A DNA stretch of 64,000 bases, from the NCBI RefSeq assembly GCF_009601765.2, contig NZ_CP045700.1, positions 806,001 through 870,000 of the forward strand. The letters run 5' to 3'. The stretch's first letter is position 1. Every line of letters begins with the position of its first letter. Below are positions 27,161 through 36,249 of the stretch, in pieces. A program made the position numbers and the translations under genes. The stretch comes from Vibrio algicola (GTDB lineage Bacteria; Pseudomonadota; Gammaproteobacteria; Enterobacterales; Vibrionaceae). The notes below the pieces were generated by a model. That model saw only the letters and a list, made by a program, of their open reading frames with translations, was not told where the DNA came from and did no database searches.

Positions 27161-28264
27161 ATGGAAAAGTACATTGGCATTATGTCGGGCACCAGTTTAG
27201 ATGGGGTCGATACCGCACTAGTTACTACAGATGGCAAACAAATCAAATTGTTAGCGCATGATTTTTTCCCGATGCCGCCCGATCTTAAAGCCGATGTATT
27301 GGATGTGTGTATTGGTCAGCAAACCAACTTAATTAAGATCGGTGAAATCGATCATCGCCTTGGGCATGTGTTTGCCGATGCGGTCAATCAATTGCTATCC
27401 ACCAGCAATACCGCCCCAAGTGAAATAACAGCAATTGGCAGTCATGGTCAAACCGTGTTTCATGCGCCAGACTCAACCTACCCATTTACCATGCAAATCG
27501 GTGATGCCAATATTATTGCCGCCAAAACTGGCGTGACAACTGTGGCCGATTTTCGCCGTAAAGATATGGCATTAGGCGGCCAAGGTGCACCTTTAGTGCC
27601 AGCATTTCATCAAGCCTTATTTGATCATTTAGACAATAATATTGTGATTTTAAATATTGGTGGTATTGCCAATTTGTCGATTATTAATGGTGACCAAACC
27701 TCCGGCTATGATACCGGCCCGGGCAATATGTTGATGGACTCATGGGTACAAAAGCATTATCAGCAAGCTTACGATAAAGACGCTCAACTCGCGCTCAGTG
27801 GCACAGTTGATCAAGCGCTGCTACAAACCATGCTGCAAGAAGATTATTTTAAACACCCTGCGCCTAAAAGTACCGGACGTGAATTATTCAACCTGCCTTG
27901 GCTTGAAAATATCCTCGTGAATTTTTCGACCTCTATTGCCGATGTACAAGCAACGTTAGCCGAATTAACCGCCCTCACGATTGCAGAAGAGGTGAAAAAA
28001 TTTGAACAACAAAATAACCTAAACGAGTTGTTGGCTTGTGGCGGCGGCGCACAAAACCCTTTACTGATGCAACGACTGGCACAGCTTCTTCCCCAGTGGC
28101 AAGTGGGAAACACCCTACAATATGGAATAGATGCCGATTACATGGAAGCAATGGCGTTTGCTTGGCTTGCTCATCAAACTATCCATCGCCTACCGGGTAA
28201 CTTGCCTGCCGCAACGGGTGCATCTCGCCTTGCTGTGCTCGGTGCGATTTACCGCGCAGATTAA
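27161..28264 (+). CDS. anmK: Anhydro-N-acetylmuramic acid kinase
   Basis: Kinase of 367 aa that hydrolyses the anhydro ring and phosphorylates anhMurNAc to MurNAc-6-phosphate. MSGTSLDGVDTAL near the N-terminus is the ATP/phosphate motif, NIGGIANLSI at about 172-181 and DTGPGNMLMD at about 192-201 are the ASKHA motifs, and LACGGGAQNPLLM sits at about 289-301. ATG 27161 with AAAGGACGA upstream gives the family length; an earlier frame start at 27116 adds unrelated residues. Forms the divergent nagZ-anmK recycling pair. Confidence 0.94.
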   Translation: MEKYIGIMSGTSLDGVDTALVTTDGKQIKLLAHDFFPMPPDLKADVLDVCIGQQTNLIKIGEIDHRLGHVFADAVNQLLSTSNTAPSEITAIGSHGQTVFHAPDSTYPFTMQIGDANIIAAKTGVTTVADFRRKDMALGGQGAPLVPAFHQALFDHLDNNIVILNIGGIANLSIINGDQTSGYDTGPGNMLMDSWVQKHYQQAYDKDAQLALSGTVDQALLQTMLQEDYFKHPAPKSTGRELFNLPWLENILVNFSTSIADVQATLAELTALTIAEEVKKFEQQNNLNELLACGGGAQNPLLMQRLAQLLPQWQVGNTLQYGIDADYMEAMAFAWLAHQTIHRLPGNLPAATGASRLAVLGAIYRAD

Positions 28265-28310
28265 GTACACTTCCTGTTCGCATTTTTAACTAACAAGTTT
28301 TCACTTCAAA

Positions 28311-28350
28311 AAAATCGTCAAAAACACCTCCCGTTTTTGGCGATTTTTTT
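28311..28350 (+). terminator. Intrinsic terminator after anmK
   Basis: A 15-base stem at 28311-28325/28333-28347 with one G-T wobble, followed by T. Separates anmK from the porin. Confidence 0.75.
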
Positions 28351-28513
28351 ATCTCCATCGCAAATTTCCAATGAAAAAGCATACTTTTATCAATCCTAAT
28401 GAATGAAATTAAACTGTAACATTTGCGACATCAATACTTCACAATTCTCTTTTAGAGTAATCGCAACCCCAAAGAAGACATGTAAGTCTCATTAAATCAA
28501 TAGGATCAATACA

Positions 28514-29470
28514 ATGAAAAAAGCAGTACTGGCTTCCGCTGTTCTTGCAGCACTTATTTCAACTTCTTCAATCGCCGCTTCTGTCTACAAAGATGACAGT
28601 TCAGAAATCACTTTAGGTGGTCGTGCTGAAGCTCGTTTTAATGTGTCAAATAATAATGAATATGATGCCGCAGGTTTAAAAACGAAAAGTAACTTTGACG
28701 ATAAAACCCGTGCTCGTATCAATATCTCAGGTAACACTCAAATTAGCGATGGTTTAACCGGCTTTGGTACTTATGAAAATGAAGTCTACACCAGTGGTGA
28801 ACCTATTTTCACTCGTTACCTATTTGCTGGTATTGGCACTGAAATTGGTAATTTCTCATACGGTAAACAAGATACTGCATTAGTGATGATCACCGATTTT
28901 ACCGATACCATGGCAACCTTTGGCGCAGATGCCGATGGCGAGTTAGCGATTAACGCAGGTAAAGATAAACGTGGCAATAACTTTGCTTATGAAGGTGAAT
29001 TTTCTGGTTTAACCATTGGTGCTAACTATGTCGCTGGCGAAGATAAAGACAGCGATCAATATTCACTTGGCGCTAAATACTCATTTGATTTTGGTCTTGA
29101 TCTTGGTGTGGGTTATGCTGGCGGCAAATCGGCTGATAACGACGTAAATCAAGTAGACTTAGGCGCACAATACTCTATTGCTGACTTCACTTTTGGTGCC
29201 CTATACGAAATAAGTAATAATGATGATAACGCCATTGGTGACAATGATGGCTACGAAATCTCGGCTCAATATAAGTTCCAACAGTGGACCTTCGTTGGTG
29301 TTTATAACTACGCAACCACCAATGATGGCGATGACGATGCAGTCGATAACTTCGCGTTGGAAACCGTTTACAAATTCAACAGCAACCTACGCACTTATGT
29401 CGGTTACAAGTTTGAGCAAATCGACGACTTAGATGACCAACTGCAAGCGGGTATCCGTTACGATTTCTAA
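28514..29470 (+). CDS. Outer-membrane porin, OmpU/OmpC-like
   Basis: General porin of 318 aa with a signal peptide (about 1-21, SIAA|SVY), alternating beta strands through the length and a terminal Phe (RYDF) as required for outer-membrane insertion. It starts DDSSEITLGGRAEARFNVS and has an acidic loop region FGADADGELAINAGKDKRGN that corresponds to the constriction loop of gammaproteobacterial porins. The loops are rich in Asp/Asn, common in marine species. A porin of this type could also admit oligouronides, but no specificity can be read. Confidence 0.88.
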   Translation: MKKAVLASAVLAALISTSSIAASVYKDDSSEITLGGRAEARFNVSNNNEYDAAGLKTKSNFDDKTRARINISGNTQISDGLTGFGTYENEVYTSGEPIFTRYLFAGIGTEIGNFSYGKQDTALVMITDFTDTMATFGADADGELAINAGKDKRGNNFAYEGEFSGLTIGANYVAGEDKDSDQYSLGAKYSFDFGLDLGVGYAGGKSADNDVNQVDLGAQYSIADFTFGALYEISNNDDNAIGDNDGYEISAQYKFQQWTFVGVYNYATTNDGDDDAVDNFALETVYKFNSNLRTYVGYKFEQIDDLDDQLQAGIRYDF

Positions 29471-29496
29471 GCAACAATCTACATAAAATATCGATT

Positions 29497-29525
29497 AAGC
29501 CAGGCTCATTTGTCTGGCTTTTTTT
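29497..29525 (+). terminator. Intrinsic terminator after the porin
   Basis: Stem AAGCCAG/CTGGCTT with T tract to 29525. Confidence 0.82.
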
Positions 29526-29707
29526 ATGCCATAACGCCTATCAAATTCACCTTATAAACCGTTTAAAGACCAACAAGTTATTTTTATCGTGACAGGAAAA
29601 ATATTTCACAAGACGTGACTTCACATAATTGTTAAGGTCCGCAACATTCGCTACTCATGACGTTAATAACTTGTTATATTCAATAAAGACCTACATTTTA
29701 TAGTGGC

Positions 29708-30163
29708 ATGAAACTTAACCTTAGTGATCAAAAAACTATGACAGATAAAATCATCGTTGGATGGCGTGAAATGCTTTGCTTGCCTGACCTTGGAATTGAT
29801 CTCATCAAAGCCAAAATTGATACTGGTGCGCGCAGTTCCTGTTTACATACCTTCAAACTCGAAACCTTCGAGCGCGATAATGAGCTTTGGGTTCGCTTCT
29901 GGATTCACCCATTACAAAATAACGATGAATATGTAAAAGAGTGTGAAGCCAAAGTGCTCGATCAAAGGACAGTCAAAGACTCTGGTGGTCATCAAGAACA
30001 AAGATATGTGATTGAGACTACACTTAGGTTTAACCATCAAGACTGGCCAATCGAAATGACCCTCACTAATCGAGAAAACATGTTATTTCGCATGCTCTTA
30101 GGCCGCACCGCGATGCAAAATAAAATCATCGTCGATCCTAGCGCTTCATTTTTAATTACTTAA
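29708..30163 (+). CDS. RimB-like ATP-dependent zinc protease family protein (COG4067)
   Basis: Protein of 151 aa (or 141 aa from the internal ATG at 29738). [15 protein letters not shown] at about 34-48 and [18 protein letters not shown] near the C-terminus are the pepsin-like DTG-type motifs of the COG4067 family. It lies 29 bp before rimK and is followed by an aspartoacylase-like gene, a conserved three-gene arrangement. In Pseudomonas the counterpart RimB has been linked to processing of glutamate tails added by RimK. The function here is inferred from that. Confidence 0.78.
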   Translation: MKLNLSDQKTMTDKIIVGWREMLCLPDLGIDLIKAKIDTGARSSCLHTFKLETFERDNELWVRFWIHPLQNNDEYVKECEAKVLDQRTVKDSGGHQEQRYVIETTLRFNHQDWPIEMTLTNRENMLFRMLLGRTAMQNKIIVDPSASFLIT

Positions 30164-30192
30164 TTTCAACTATTTCTCAAGGACAGTTCATT

Positions 30193-31098
30193 ATGAAAAT
30201 CGGAATTTTATCGCGTAATAAGTCATTGTATTCAACCAAACGTTTAATTGAAGCGGCACAATCTCGTGGTCACGAAGTGAAAGTGATCGATGCCCTACGT
30301 TGCTATATGAACATCAACTCAGAGCAGCCACAAATTCACTTTAAAGGTGAAGAATTAAAAGATTTTGATGCCATCATTCCACGTATTGGCGCATCGGTGA
30401 CCTTTTATGGTACTGCGGTTTTACGTCAGTTTGAGATGATGAATGTTTACCCTGTCAATGAATCGGTGGCGATCACTCGTTCGCGTGACAAGTTACGTTC
30501 AATGCAGTTACTTTCGCGTAAAGGCGTTGGCATGCCAATTACAGGTTTTGCCAGTAAACCGGATGATATTAAAGACTTATTAGAAATGGTTGGCGGCGCG
30601 CCCGTGGTGATCAAATTGCTTGAAGGCACCCAAGGTATCGGGGTGGTATTAGCCGAAACTCGTAAAGCAGCCGAAAGCGTACTGGAAGCCTTCATGGGGC
30701 TTAAAGCCAACATCATGGTACAAGAATATATTAAAGAAGCGGGCGGTGCGGATATTCGTTGTTTTGTGATTGGCGATAGGGTGATCGCCGCCATGAAACG
30801 TCAAGCGGGCGAAGGTGAGTTTCGTTCAAACCTACACCGAGGCGGAACGGCATCACTGGTGAAAATCACCCCAGAAGAGCGTAAAACCGCCGTCGCCGCA
30901 GCAAAAATTATGGGCTTAAACGTCGCAGGCGTGGATCTACTACGCTCTTCTCGCGGTCCATTAGTGATGGAAGTCAATTCCTCACCAGGTCTTGAAGGCA
31001 TTGAGGCAGCAACAGGGAAAGATGTTGCAGGGATGATCATTGAATTCATTGAAAAGAATGCATCTGAAAAAGGAACCAAAACCCGTGGACGAGGCTAA
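30193..31098 (+). CDS. rimK: RimK, ribosomal protein S6:glutamate ligase
   Basis: ATP-grasp ligase of 301 aa that adds glutamates to the C-terminus of ribosomal protein S6. [19 protein letters not shown] ATP-grasp block ([18 protein letters not shown] at about 137-154), [19 protein letters not shown] at about 177-195, and the metal-binding [13 protein letters not shown] at about 257-269. Length agrees with E. coli RimK. Its 3' end overlaps the start of the next gene. Confidence 0.93.
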   Translation: MKIGILSRNKSLYSTKRLIEAAQSRGHEVKVIDALRCYMNINSEQPQIHFKGEELKDFDAIIPRIGASVTFYGTAVLRQFEMMNVYPVNESVAITRSRDKLRSMQLLSRKGVGMPITGFASKPDDIKDLLEMVGGAPVVIKLLEGTQGIGVVLAETRKAAESVLEAFMGLKANIMVQEYIKEAGGADIRCFVIGDRVIAAMKRQAGEGEFRSNLHRGGTASLVKITPEERKTAVAAAKIMGLNVAGVDLLRSSRGPLVMEVNSSPGLEGIEAATGKDVAGMIIEFIEKNASEKGTKTRGRG

Positions 31099-32242
31099 AT
31101 CGAAGTCAATTAAAGCAACCGATACTCAACCAAATGAGAATGTTGCTGCACCCGCTAAAAAAAGGGTGAAAAAGAACCCAGCTTTCGAATTCATGGGCAA
31201 CTCAATTGCTGCCGGTGAACGTAAAGTAATGGAAATTGAAACAGCGAAGTTGTACACCAATTCACCATTATCGATCCCGGTTGAGATCATTCATGGTAAA
31301 TATGCCGGTCCGACTTTGCTATTGGATGCGGCGATTCATGGCGATGAACTCAATGGCGTAGAGATCGTGCGTCAGATTATTGAAAAAACCGATGCCAGTA
31401 AATTAAAAGGCACCTTAATTGCTGCGCCGATTGTCAATGTTTTTGGCTTTATTCATAAGTCACGCTACCTGCCCGATCGCCGCGATTTAAACCGTTGCTT
31501 CCCGGGTTCAGAGAAAGGCGCATTAGCTTCACGTATTGCGCATACTTTCTTTACTAAGGTGGCACAACAAGCCGATTACATTGTTGACTTACATACTGGC
31601 GCGATCCACCGCACTAACTTGCCGCAAATTCGTGCTTGTTTAGACAATGCTGAAACCATACGCATCGCAAAAGCGTTTGGTACTCCGGTTATTATTGATG
31701 CCGCGTTGCGTGATGGATCTTTACGCGCCGAAGCAGAAAAACACGGTATTCCAGTATTAACTTACGAGGCTGGTGAAGCACTACGCTTTGAGCCGATCGC
31801 GATCAGTGCTGGTGTATTGGGGATCACACGGGTAATGCAAGAACTTGGTATGTTGCGTCCAGCGCGTAAAAAAGTGCCTGAATCGGTGATTGCGAAATCC
31901 AGCAGTTGGGTTCGCGCCGACAGTAATGGCATTTTGCGCACTATGGTGACATTGGGGGATCGCGTCAGCAAAGGGCAAGTATTGGCGTATATTAGTTCGC
32001 CACTTGGCCATGTTGAAATTACCATGAAAGCGCCAAAAGAAGGCATCGTAATTGGCCAGCAAACACTGCCTTTGGTCAATGAGGGTGATGCGGTATTCCA
32101 CATAGCTTACTTTACCGAAGATAACGATTCGGTCGGCGATAAAGTCGAAACCTACATTGGGGATGTGATTGAAAATGTAGAGTTACGAGATGAGAGCATC
32201 ACCACCGGCTTTATTGCGGTTCCTCATCAAGTAAAACCTTAA
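31058..32242 (+). CDS. Succinylglutamate desuccinylase/aspartoacylase family protein
   Basis: Zinc carboxypeptidase-like protein of about 394 aa. [13 protein letters not shown] (about residues 88-100 from ATG 31058) gives the His/Glu metal ligands, [10 protein letters not shown] follows, and [15 protein letters not shown] supplies the third His. The C-terminal ~90 residues look like a beta-barrel lipoyl-type module. ATG 31058 has a poor ribosome site; GTG 31085 with AAGGA ten bases upstream is equally credible, overlapping rimK by 14 bp. The rimB-rimK-COG3608 cluster is conserved, suggesting action on the same glutamyl modification, but this is unproven. Confidence 0.82.
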   Translation: MHLKKEPKPVDEAKSKSIKATDTQPNENVAAPAKKRVKKNPAFEFMGNSIAAGERKVMEIETAKLYTNSPLSIPVEIIHGKYAGPTLLLDAAIHGDELNGVEIVRQIIEKTDASKLKGTLIAAPIVNVFGFIHKSRYLPDRRDLNRCFPGSEKGALASRIAHTFFTKVAQQADYIVDLHTGAIHRTNLPQIRACLDNAETIRIAKAFGTPVIIDAALRDGSLRAEAEKHGIPVLTYEAGEALRFEPIAISAGVLGITRVMQELGMLRPARKKVPESVIAKSSSWVRADSNGILRTMVTLGDRVSKGQVLAYISSPLGHVEITMKAPKEGIVIGQQTLPLVNEGDAVFHIAYFTEDNDSVGDKVETYIGDVIENVELRDESITTGFIAVPHQVKP

Positions 32243-32345
32243 TCTTCAATTAAAAGCAGTTCTAAATACATAAAGCCAGATCATCAGATCTGGTTTTATT
32301 TTTGATGCTTAATAATGATGTTTTAAACGTATAAAGAGGCCGCTT

Positions 32346-32493
32346 TACCCATTCAGAAAATTTAATGAGCGAACAAAATTGGATGCAGAGAAAAGTGTCA
32401 AAGGCCATGGATGGCCTTTTCTCAAGCGACCAAGGACGGATCAGCGTCTTTTCGGCGTATTCAAATTGATCGAATATTAAATGGAATTGGTAT
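32346..32493. repeat. ~148-bp dispersed repeat, copy 1
   Basis: Shares most of its sequence with 34545-34693, including AAAGGCCATGGATGGCC (an internal hairpin), TTTTCTCAAGCGACCAAGGA and CTTTTCGGCGTATTCAAAT. Ends are imperfect inverted repeats (TACCCATTCAG... and ...GGAATTGGTA). Non-coding, downstream of the aspartoacylase gene. The interval 32243-32345 holds nothing else recognised. Confidence 0.8.
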
Positions 32494-32521
32494 AATAACC
32501 AATAACCAATAACCAATAACC
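32494..32521. repeat. Heptamer tandem repeat (AATAACC)x4
   Basis: Four perfect copies of the 7-base unit AATAACC directly abut the end of the ~148-bp repeat and end four bases before the stop of the broken MFS gene. Confidence 0.9.
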
Positions 32522-32524
32522 GAT

Positions 32525-33602
32525 TTATTTTATTGCTTCTTTTTCATCTTCTGGCTGTGCGGTATCGTCGCTTTCTATTGATTGATTGTCGCTGGAATAC
32601 TCTTCTAACGCTTGCTCCACAATGCCTGCCACCTCTTCCGTATGTTCAGGCGCCGCTTTTTCAACCGTCGAAAGCACATCGGCGACGGTATGATCCATAT
32701 CAATCGCTTCTCTATCCGCCGCGCGCATATTTTCCGTTGCTTCAGTGACGCTATCGACCCACTGTTGAGTAAATTCAGGGATTTTTTCTGGGTCAACTTC
32801 GGCTAAAATTTCCATCACATTGAGCTTCTCATGTTCATTCGCCGAACTTATCGCCGCTAATGAAGAATATGCACTTTCAGGCCCTTTATGAATAAGCCAT
32901 TCCACCAGTTTTTGCGCTTGTTGATAATCCGATTTCGTCGCTACAACCACATATTCAGCCAATTTATCAGGTGCACTCAATTCTAAAATCCGATACAACA
33001 AAATAAGATCAACACCACCTAAATCCGAAATCCGAAATCCGAAATCCGAAATCCGACTGATCAAAGGCACCACCCAATCAGGCTCTTCTAGTGAGACAGA
33101 ACGCAAATAACGCACCGCTTCATTACTATTCTCATCAAGATTATCTTTATCGAGTAAACTTACTAATTCTTCATACGCGAGCTCAAAGGGTTGAGAGTGC
33201 TCTTGATATTCAACACGGGGATCCAACTCTTCCGTAATAGCTGATGGACTGTGCATCACAAAGCTTTCTTGATCTTCCACTGGACGCGCCTGGCGCACCG
33301 ACATTCGATACAAGATAAAAATAACCAAGCTCAATTCAAGTAAGATGAACACTCCAAATAGCGCATCATTACCCCAATATTGCATCGCGACAGAGGCGGT
33401 GTATGGACCAATAATCGAGCCGACCGCATAAATACAAAGCAAGCCTGACAACACTGGCACTAACTGAGTTTTTAAGGCGCGATCAAAGGTTTCTGAAATG
33501 CTTAGCGGGTAATAACAAGCCACTCAGTCCGTGACTGGCCATTAAAAAAAAGGAACTAACACACAGCAGTATTAGGGGACGTATCGCCGCCATCGCATTC
33601 AT
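32525..33602 (-). pseudogene. YcaD-like MFS transporter with large internal deletion
   Basis: The true start is ATG 33602 (AAGGAT upstream): MNAMAAIRPLILLCVSSFF...LSGLLLP, one membrane helix, then the frame ends at 33483. A second frame, open from GTG 33523, begins ACYYPLSISETFDRALKTQL, which aligns with the region before the last two helices of YcaD-type exporters. About 280 residues (helices 2-10) are therefore missing, and the ends are joined out of frame. The second frame continues with a ~240-residue acidic cytoplasmic tail (QPEDEKEAIK at the end) and contains a 7-bp tandem repeat. The remaining ORF could make a two-helix protein but not a transporter. Confidence 0.8.
33021..33055. repeat. 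Heptamer tandem repeat (AAATCCG)x5 inside the MFS remnant
   Basis: Five perfect copies of AAATCCG. Read on the minus strand they encode the repetitive RISDFGFRISD peptide. A change of copy number would shift the frame. Confidence 0.92.
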
Positions 33603-33771
33603 AATAATCCTTTATGACTTCATGCTTTTAAATCGGTAACATCTTAATACTTCAGATGATCTTCAACACAAAATAATAACATAAAGCCATAAACGATAAC
33701 ATAATGAAACAGCGGATAGCTAAGTGATCTCAAGAGACACGGCTTAGATACTTAACTGCCCACTTTAGATT

Positions 33772-34329
33772 TTAGATCTGCTCAATCAGGGTTAAAACAT
33801 CTTGAGTCGAACCAGTTTCAGCCATGCGAGGGAAGATTAAGTTCACGCTATTATTATGGGTATCAAGATTTAAATCTGTCATTGCATCTGTCGCTAAAGT
33901 CACGTTATAACCCAGCTCCCATGCTTGACGAGCAGTTGATTCCACGCCAATGCTGGTCGCTACACCGACGATCACAACTTGAGTAACGCCTTGCGCTTTT
34001 AAATATTGATCAAGGTCGGTATTAACAAATCCGCCCCATGTTTTTTTAGTCACAAGGTGATCGCTTGCTTGTACATTTAAACGCGCATCCAGTTGTATAA
34101 ATTCGGCTGGGAACTCACCATGTGAAGCGCCTTGATCGGTACGACCCGGCGCACCTGCCGCAACATTAACAAGAACGACCGGTAGATTTTTGTCACGAAA
34201 AGCCGTCACTAACTGACATGATTTTTCCACCACAGGATCGGTATCGTGGCAAGTTGGCAGGGCCAAAATTCCTGTTTGTAAATCAATCACGATTAAGGCA
34301 GTTTTTGGATCTAAGGTTGTAATAGACAT
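33772..34329 (-). CDS. Isochorismatase-family cysteine hydrolase-like protein
   Basis: Protein of 185 aa from ATG 34329 (GGAGAGCCG ribosome site); a longer frame to 34383 is not supported. ALIVIDLQTGIL carries the conserved Asp (about 15), and VTKKTWGGF the Lys (about 103-111). The loop GVATSIGVESTARQA has Gly where the catalytic Cys of nicotinamidase-type members would be. It may therefore act like EntB-type isochorismatases, which lack the Cys, or have lost hydrolase activity. Substrate unknown; monocistronic. Confidence 0.8.
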   Translation of the reverse strand: MSITTLDPKTALIVIDLQTGILALPTCHDTDPVVEKSCQLVTAFRDKNLPVVLVNVAAGAPGRTDQGASHGEFPAEFIQLDARLNVQASDHLVTKKTWGGFVNTDLDQYLKAQGVTQVVIVGVATSIGVESTARQAWELGYNVTLATDAMTDLNLDTHNNSVNLIFPRMAETGSTQDVLTLIEQI

Positions 34330-34452
34330 CGGCTCTCCGGCTTTAGATAAAATAAGTAATGATAATAATGTAACTAATCGCAATCATAGACCGGAAAGCG
34401 TGATCTTGGTTCAATTTTGTGTCAGGTTTATCGATTCTCTTTCCACCTTTAC

Positions 34453-34544
34453 TAGGGGCTGTTGATCTTTCGTGATTAAATTTTGTTCGAGATAAAAGCC
34501 TTTTAATCGAGGCAAAAACAACCACGAAAGATCAACAGCCCCTA
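34453..34544. mobile_element. 92-bp foldback MITE with perfect 22-bp inverted ends
   Basis: Bases 34453-34474 (TAGGGGCTGTTGATCTTTCG...) are the exact reverse complement of 34523-34544. The interior is also an imperfect palindrome, so almost the whole element folds on itself. It starts and ends with TA, compatible with a TA target duplication. No transposase is inside; it would depend on a related IS elsewhere. It ends exactly where the ~148-bp repeat begins. Confidence 0.85.
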
Positions 34545-34693
34545 ATACTAATTCAGTCAATTTAATGATCGTTCAAAATTGAGTACAGAGAAAAGTGTCA
34601 AAGGCCATGAATGGCCTTTTCTCAAGCGACCAAGGATGGATCAGCGCCTTTTCGGCGTATTCAAATTGATAAAATATTAAACGAAATTGGTAT
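34545..34693. repeat. ~148-bp dispersed repeat, copy 2
   Basis: Second copy of the element at 32346-32493, same orientation, with AAAGGCCATGAATGGCC and TTCGGCGTATTCAAATTGAT. The ends ATACTAATTCAG and ACGAAATTGGTAT are imperfect inverted repeats. Two copies 2.2 kb apart could recombine and delete the intervening genes. Together with the MITE this fills the 34330-34768 gap. Confidence 0.82.
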
Positions 34694-34700
34694 GGCATAA

Positions 34701-34742
34701 AAAAACGAGCCACAAAGTGATCCACTTTCGTCGCTCGTTTTT
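34701..34742 (-). terminator. Intrinsic terminator after ppnP
   Basis: Stem AAAAACGAGC/GCTCGTTTTT around an inner AAAGTG/CACTTT pairing; followed by T-run on the minus strand. Confidence 0.82.
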
Positions 34743-34768
34743 ATAGAGAAAAAATTGAAATTTATCGT

Positions 34769-35050
34769 TTATAGATATTCACACAAGTAAGCGGTGGGAG
34801 TCGCTACTCTTAAATCAAACGATGAGTCACCAATGACATCAAAGGCTTGTCCTGCTTCATAAGTAACCCATGCTTCAGTGCCTGGTAATTTTACCGTTAG
34901 CGCGCCTTTTACTACCGTCATTTTCTCTGGCGCGGCGGTGCCAAAGGTGTATTCACCAGCCGCCATCACACCAACACTGCTATCGCCATCGGCTTGAGTA
35001 AAACCTAATGATTTTACTGAACCTTCAAAGTAAGTACTTTCCTTGATCAT
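34769..35050 (-). CDS. ppnP: Pyrimidine/purine nucleoside phosphorylase (DUF1255)
   Basis: Cupin-like protein of 93 aa from ATG 35050 with GGAAG ribosome site. The family pattern [26 protein letters not shown] and the [16 protein letters not shown] strand match PpnP (YaiE), which phosphorolyses diverse nucleosides. Length is the usual one. Monocistronic with its own terminator. Confidence 0.88.
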   Translation of the reverse strand: MIKESTYFEGSVKSLGFTQADGDSSVGVMAAGEYTFGTAAPEKMTVVKGALTVKLPGTEAWVTYEAGQAFDVIGDSSFDLRVATPTAYLCEYL

Positions 35051-35164
35051 TTTGACTTCCTTAATAAATTGACTTGTCATACTTGAATCTAATAAATGGA
35101 CATTTCTTTTTATCTGAGCTTGGATACGTACTCAAGATTTATTTTTATTAGTGCGGAGTTTTAC

Positions 35165-36028
35165 TCACTTTAATAACGATTTTTCCACCAAGCGCTCAAA
35201 GGCTTGCATGGTTTCGTCGGCTTTCATGATTCGGTTATGTCCATACCCTTGCACGCTAATCAAATCGACCCATTGACTTTGCTCACTCATTTCAACACTA
35301 ATACTATGGTTGGCAAACTTATCCTCGCTGTCATGCACGATCATAGTAGGTGCTTGACGCTCGATTAAACGTTTTTGTGGATCGATACTTTGCAAAGGAT
35401 ATTGATATTGGCTTTCCACTTCTGAAATCACTTCATTAAATAATTTAATCGAAAAACCAGAGCGTTGGATCATCAGCATTAAGTTATCAAGATAATTGAC
35501 GACCGGGGCTACAAGCAACAAAGGCTTGTCTTTTAAATTGCGATGTTTCGATTCTAAAACCGCGGCGCTGCCCATGCTATGAGCGACGATACCGGCAATA
35601 TTATCAACAGAATCTGCCATCGCATCCATTGCATTAACAAAAGCGGGTAAATGGCCATAACGCCCACCACTTTCACCATGCCCTGCGTAATCAAAGGCTA
35701 AAGCGGTAAACCCTTGCGCGGCAATATGCTCCATTAAAGGAAAAAATTGCGATGTCGAGCCCGACCAACCATGCGTGATCAGCCATACCGGCCCTTCCCC
35801 TAATGAGTAAGTGGCCAGTGGTCCTTCTTCGCACGCGACTTTGCCTCGGATCAGATTTTGTGGATCTGGGTTTTTCGCCTTTAATCGCGCTGGAGTTAAC
35901 AGCAGTTTTTTGGCAGTTTTAATCGCATGTTTACGAGCAATCGTATGATGTAAACGTGTGGTCACATTCACCATGCTGCGCTTAACACTAAAGCGACCGG
36001 GAGTATTAAAGTAAATCTTATTGCTCAT
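35165..36028 (-). CDS. Alpha/beta hydrolase
   Basis: Cytoplasmic alpha/beta-hydrolase of 287 aa. HGWSGSTSQF at about 90-99 is the oxyanion-hole HG, AHSMGSAAVL at about 149-158 the Ser nucleophile elbow, VHDSEDKFANH near 236-246 the acid, and YGHNRIM near 262-268 the His. Specific substrate unknown; the set is complete, so it should be an active esterase or hydrolase. Monocistronic. Confidence 0.82.
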   Translation of the reverse strand: MSNKIYFNTPGRFSVKRSMVNVTTRLHHTIARKHAIKTAKKLLLTPARLKAKNPDPQNLIRGKVACEEGPLATYSLGEGPVWLITHGWSGSTSQFFPLMEHIAAQGFTALAFDYAGHGESGGRYGHLPAFVNAMDAMADSVDNIAGIVAHSMGSAAVLESKHRNLKDKPLLLVAPVVNYLDNLMLMIQRSGFSIKLFNEVISEVESQYQYPLQSIDPQKRLIERQAPTMIVHDSEDKFANHSISVEMSEQSQWVDLISVQGYGHNRIMKADETMQAFERLVEKSLLK

Positions 36029-36249
36029 AAAGTGATCTCATGTCTTTTTAAACTGGGTGCATTGTCATATCTTCACAAGTAATATCATATTGAGATAATT
36101 AATAATAATGGAATTTGTTAAAATTAAGTTAATTGCCGTTTTACTGATACTATCTTGAACATAATATCTTTTTTATTTGTATTATTTATACTGGAATCTG
36201 TCTTTTTCTCCAATCTAGCACCGTTTTTCAATTATTTTACGGATCAAGC

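Noticed and set aside
33021..33055. Heptamer repeat considered as a CRISPR-like or protein repeat domain
   Set aside because: Units are 7 bp, contiguous without spacers, and are not a multiple of three; a simple tandem repeat.
34343..34525. Small ORF across the MITE, reading like a transposase N-terminus
   Set aside because: It runs through the foldback repeat and continues into unrelated intergenic DNA; chance frame.
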